This document shows, piece after piece, positions 7,641-9,320 of a stretch of 9,320 bases of DNA. The stretch covers positions 1-9,320 of the forward strand of contig CAIYVS010000103.1 in assembly GCA_903929655.1 (NCBI GenBank), written 5' to 3'. Both the position numbers and the translations under genes were made by a program. Each line of letters opens with the position of its first letter. The stretch's first letter is position 1. Below the pieces are notes generated by a model. It had not been told where the DNA came from. It searched no databases and saw only the letters and a program-made list of their open reading frames with translations. Source of the stretch: an uncultured Bacteroidota bacterium. Its GTDB lineage: Bacteria > Bacteroidota > Bacteroidia > Chitinophagales > Chitinophagaceae.

Positions 7641-8009
7641 TTATGAATAAACCACCTGTATCGTAACCGTGCCGCTTGCTGTGAAATTAGTACCGTCCCA
7701 GGTAGCTAAAACGGTATTAGGCATCCGGATTAATTTAAGAGCAGTAGGATCACCTGATGGATCAAAGATAATTTTCAACCTATTCCCCACCGTAAAACTT
7801 AAAAGGTTGGCGGAATATTTGATCCAGCGGTCATCAATATTGGTGAGGTAGGTTTGCTGGCCGGTATTTAAAGTGAAATTAGTATTTGTCCAACTTCTAA
7901 GATCGCTTTCTATAAGATTAGCTTGTGCCGCCAGATCAGAATCGGATAAAGCATATAGTTCAACTTGCTTTGCGTCAACTCCTGCGGGGGTAAATGGTTG
8001 TTGTGTCAT
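7641..8009 (-). CDS. Hypothetical 122-aa protein
   Basis: I do not recognise this protein. It has 122 residues, no signal peptide, no membrane span and no cysteine, so it is probably a soluble cytoplasmic protein. The N-terminal part (about 12-40, VDAKQVELYALSDSDLAAQANLIESDL) looks helical. The rest is rich in Thr/Asn and beta-prone stretches (SFTVGNRLKIIFDP at 71-84; TASGTVTIQVVYS at the end). The ATG at 8009 is followed by MTQQPFTPAG. It is divergent from the LytTR regulator, with 107 bp between the starts. One of the two 19-bp palindromic elements ends 9 nt before its ATG, which suggests regulation shared with the LytTR gene. It is separated from the sigma-factor gene by 85 bp without a clear terminator, so some read-through into that locus is possible. 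Confidence 0.8.
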   Translation of the reverse strand: MTQQPFTPAGVDAKQVELYALSDSDLAAQANLIESDLRSWTNTNFTLNTGQQTYLTNIDDRWIKYSANLLSFTVGNRLKIIFDPSGDPTALKLIRMPNTVLATWDGTNFTASGTVTIQVVYS

Positions 8010-8018
8010 GATATAAGA

Positions 8019-8037
8019 GTTTATAGGTTATAAAAAT
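8019..8037. repeat. 19-bp palindromic element, copy 1 (upstream of the 122-aa gene)
   Basis: The plus-strand sequence is GTTTATAGGTTATAAAAAT. It matches the reverse complement of the element at 8096-8114 in 16 of 19 positions. Internally it is a 7-1-7 palindrome with one mismatch. It ends 9 nt before the ATG of the minus-strand gene. The placement suggests an operator or shared promoter element. Confidence 0.5.
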
Positions 8038-8095
8038 GTTTCGGAATGATAGGAAGCTAAAATCTTAACCAATAAAACATAATGCGAAAAAAATT

Positions 8096-8114
8096 GTTTT
8101 TATAATTTATAAAC
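8096..8114. repeat. 19-bp palindromic element, copy 2 (upstream of the LytTR gene)
   Basis: The plus-strand sequence is GTTTTTATAATTTATAAAC. Its core TTTATAA-T-TTATAAA (8099-8113) is a perfect 7-1-7 palindrome. It ends 2 nt before the ATG of the LytTR gene. In each gene's own direction the two elements read almost the same, so a dimeric regulator could act on both. Confidence 0.5.
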
Positions 8115-8116
8115 AA

Positions 8117-8944
8117 ATGTCTATGACTTCTGAAGGGGGGAAATCTGGGTACAACGATATTTATTTCAGGATCATTATAGCATTGGCTGCGGCTCATATT
8201 ATTGTCTCTTTCGGCGTGAAGGAAAGTATTTTCCAGCTACTACTCATGTGGGGATATTACAGGTCAGTAGGATTTAGCTTCCTGATCGCTTTCCTGCTGG
8301 TTACCTTAGTATACTTTGTTACAAAAATACTGGATAAGCACTATGACTGGAAAAACTACACCGCCGAGCGGATAGGCTTACAGATAACATTTGGATTGAT
8401 CTTGCCTGCGGTAGCTGCTTTTCTTTTAGCTACTTTATATTTCGGATTGTTCGGTATGAAAATCCTTAATACAGGTTATTTGCGTTTTGATTTCCCGGTC
8501 ATAGTAATTATGCTATTACTGCTGAATGTCTATTATCTTGCCTTTTACTTTTACAGGCAATGGCAGTTTATAGAAGACAAGACCACAAAAGGGGGAAAAC
8601 AGAAAGGCAAAGCCGTTTTCGTGGTACACCAGGGAGCTAAGAATATCCCTTTGTCCGTAGATACCATTTGTTATTTTTACCACGATGGTACTTATAATTT
8701 TGCAAGGACTTTTGACCGGCAGGATTTCCTGATAAGCCAACCTTTGGATGAAATGCAACTACAATTACAAGACAAACAATTCTTTCGCGTCAACCGGCAA
8801 ATGATCGTAAATTTTACGGCTTGTAAGCATTTTGAACCGCTTGAATTTGGCAGACTGGAGTTATTTGTAACACCTACAGCAAAGGAACCTATCATTATCA
8901 GCCAAAAAAGGACAAAGCTTTTTAAAGAATGGATTGAAAGATAA
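8117..8944 (+). CDS. Membrane-bound LytTR-domain transcriptional regulator
   Basis: This is a DNA-binding regulator tethered to the inner membrane. Its 275 residues contain four predicted membrane spans at about 15-33, 52-72, 87-112 and 126-146. A short basic linker (155-165, KTTKGGKQKGK) leads to a C-terminal LytTR domain at about 166-274. LytTR hallmarks are FFRVNRQMIVNF (222-233) and ISQKRTKLFKEWI (261-273). There is no response-regulator receiver domain and no histidine kinase nearby, so the membrane part, rather than phosphorylation, probably provides the input. Proteins with this layout are common in Bacteroidota, but few have a known signal. The ATG at 8117 is used here; one at 8123 is also possible. 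It is transcribed away from the 122-aa gene, the most likely target besides itself, and is followed by a terminator. Confidence 0.92.
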   Translation: MSMTSEGGKSGYNDIYFRIIIALAAAHIIVSFGVKESIFQLLLMWGYYRSVGFSFLIAFLLVTLVYFVTKILDKHYDWKNYTAERIGLQITFGLILPAVAAFLLATLYFGLFGMKILNTGYLRFDFPVIVIMLLLLNVYYLAFYFYRQWQFIEDKTTKGGKQKGKAVFVVHQGAKNIPLSVDTICYFYHDGTYNFARTFDRQDFLISQPLDEMQLQLQDKQFFRVNRQMIVNFTACKHFEPLEFGRLELFVTPTAKEPIIISQKRTKLFKEWIER

Positions 8945-8997
8945 GTAAGGGAACAGAGCTTATTTCTAAATTATCCATACAAATTTCATAAAATAAA

Positions 8998-9026
8998 AAA
9001 AGCGGGGATAGACATCACCCGCTTTT
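8998..9026. terminator. Bidirectional intrinsic terminator after the LytTR gene
   Basis: The stem pairs 8998-9006 with 9018-9026 (AAAAGCGGG/CCCGCTTTT). The loop can extend the stem by GAT/ATC. It begins 53 nt after the LytTR stop. The plus-strand transcript ends in UUUU. The minus-strand side has a longer U7 run, so it can also stop leftward transcription. Confidence 0.8.
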
Positions 9027-9095
9027 ACCATGAAACGATACAGATTCACATCCCTATTAAAAAAAATCGTTCACTACTAATAAAAAACTTAAAAA

Positions 9096-9125
9096 TTAGG
9101 CGAACGACATACATCGTTCGCCTAA
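9096..9125 (-). terminator. Intrinsic terminator of the T9SS-domain gene
   Basis: A perfect 12-bp inverted repeat (9096-9107 with 9114-9125) encloses a 6-nt loop. On the minus strand it is followed by UUUUU and more U-rich sequence. It lies 17 nt past the stop codon of the gene entering from the right. It lacks a U-run on the plus strand, so it is directional. Confidence 0.88.
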
Positions 9126-9142
9126 GTGAAAGGACGCCTATT

Positions 9143-9320
9143 TCATTTCACCACTTGTTTTATTATTTTTCCCCCTGAACTATTTTGAAGTTCTAAAAAA
9201 TAAGTACCCTTGCTTAAATAGTCGGTATTGATAGTTTCTTTATTTTGATTAACAAACTCGCTGTATAATTCTCTGCCCACAACATCATAAATCCGAATTA
9301 AATCGTTTGCAGCATTTTCA
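9143..9320 (-). CDS. C-terminal end of a secreted protein with a T9SS type A sorting domain
   Basis: The last 58 codons of a minus-strand gene enter from the right edge and end in TGA at 9145-9143. The peptide contains IRIYDVVGRELYSE, then NTDYLSKGTYFLELQNSSGG and KIIKQVVK at the end. This is the typical pattern of the Por_Secre_tail / T9SS type A C-terminal sorting domain: a 'hydrophobic-YD-x-x-GR' strand, an 'L-x-x-GxY' turn and a final basic K-x-hydrophobic strand. The domain directs export across the outer membrane by the type IX system and is removed on secretion. The functional part lies outside the window, so the cargo is unknown. Confidence 0.88.
   Translation of the reverse strand, partial: ENAANDLIRIYDVVGRELYSEFVNQNKETINTDYLSKGTYFLELQNSSGGKIIKQVVK

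Noticed and set aside
8074..8081. Possible -7 promoter element (TATGTTTT on the minus strand) for the 122-aa gene.
   Set aside because: It matches TAnnTTTG except for the last base, but no -33 element is at a suitable distance and the region is very AT-rich.
9030..9080. A 16-codon plus-strand ORF (MKRYRFTSLLKKIVHY) between the two terminators.
   Set aside because: Too short, starts just after a terminator, and shows no ribosome-binding site. It may be a remnant, but nothing supports it.
1..9320. tRNA, rRNA, CRISPR array, insertion sequence or phage genes.
   Set aside because: No cloverleaf-like region, regular repeat-spacer series, transposase or terminal inverted repeat was seen. All long ORFs are accounted for.

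Overview
The window looks like chromosomal DNA of a Bacteroidota bacterium. The best guess is a Sphingobacteriaceae-type genome such as Mucilaginibacter or Pedobacter. This rests on the SusC/SusD pair, a FecR with a DUF4974-like C-terminus, a type IX secretion (T9SS) C-terminal sorting domain at the right edge, AT-rich intergenic DNA and weak Shine-Dalgarno signals. The genus is inference only.

Positions 1-7555 (minus strand, read right to left) form one co-directional locus. Its order is a FecI-like ECF sigma factor (7555-6956), a 44-codon ORF for a predicted single-span membrane protein (6827-6693), a FecR-like anti-sigma/transducer with a TTG start (6609-5617), a SusC/RagA TonB-dependent transporter with an N-terminal STN signalling domain (5471-1884), a SusD/RagB lipoprotein (1878-460), and the N-terminal 147 residues of a secreted protein that runs off the left edge (442-1). 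The expected logic is that substrate bound by the SusCD complex at the outer membrane is reported by the STN domain to periplasmic FecR. FecR passes the signal across the inner membrane to the sigma factor, which then raises transcription of the uptake genes. The substrate cannot be read from the sequence. Hairpins lie upstream of fecR (6637-6666) and in the fecR-susC gap (5558-5582 and 5589-5611). None is followed by a U-run in the direction of transcription, so they look more like processing, stability or attenuation elements than terminators.

Positions 7641-8944 hold a divergent pair: an unrecognised 122-residue protein on the minus strand and a LytTR-domain regulator with four predicted membrane spans on the plus strand. 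Their 107-bp intergenic region carries two near-identical 19-bp sequences in inverted orientation (8019-8037 and 8096-8114). Each lies just upstream of one start codon and each is itself palindromic. This is the clearest unexplained regulatory structure in the window.

Positions 8945-9320 hold a bidirectional terminator (8998-9026), a strong minus-strand terminator (9096-9125) and the last 58 codons of a minus-strand gene that encodes a T9SS type A sorting domain.

No tRNA, rRNA, CRISPR array, insertion sequence or transposase was seen. The main locus is a well-known architecture. The less familiar elements are the 44-aa membrane ORF inside it and the LytTR/122-aa divergent unit with its paired palindromes.
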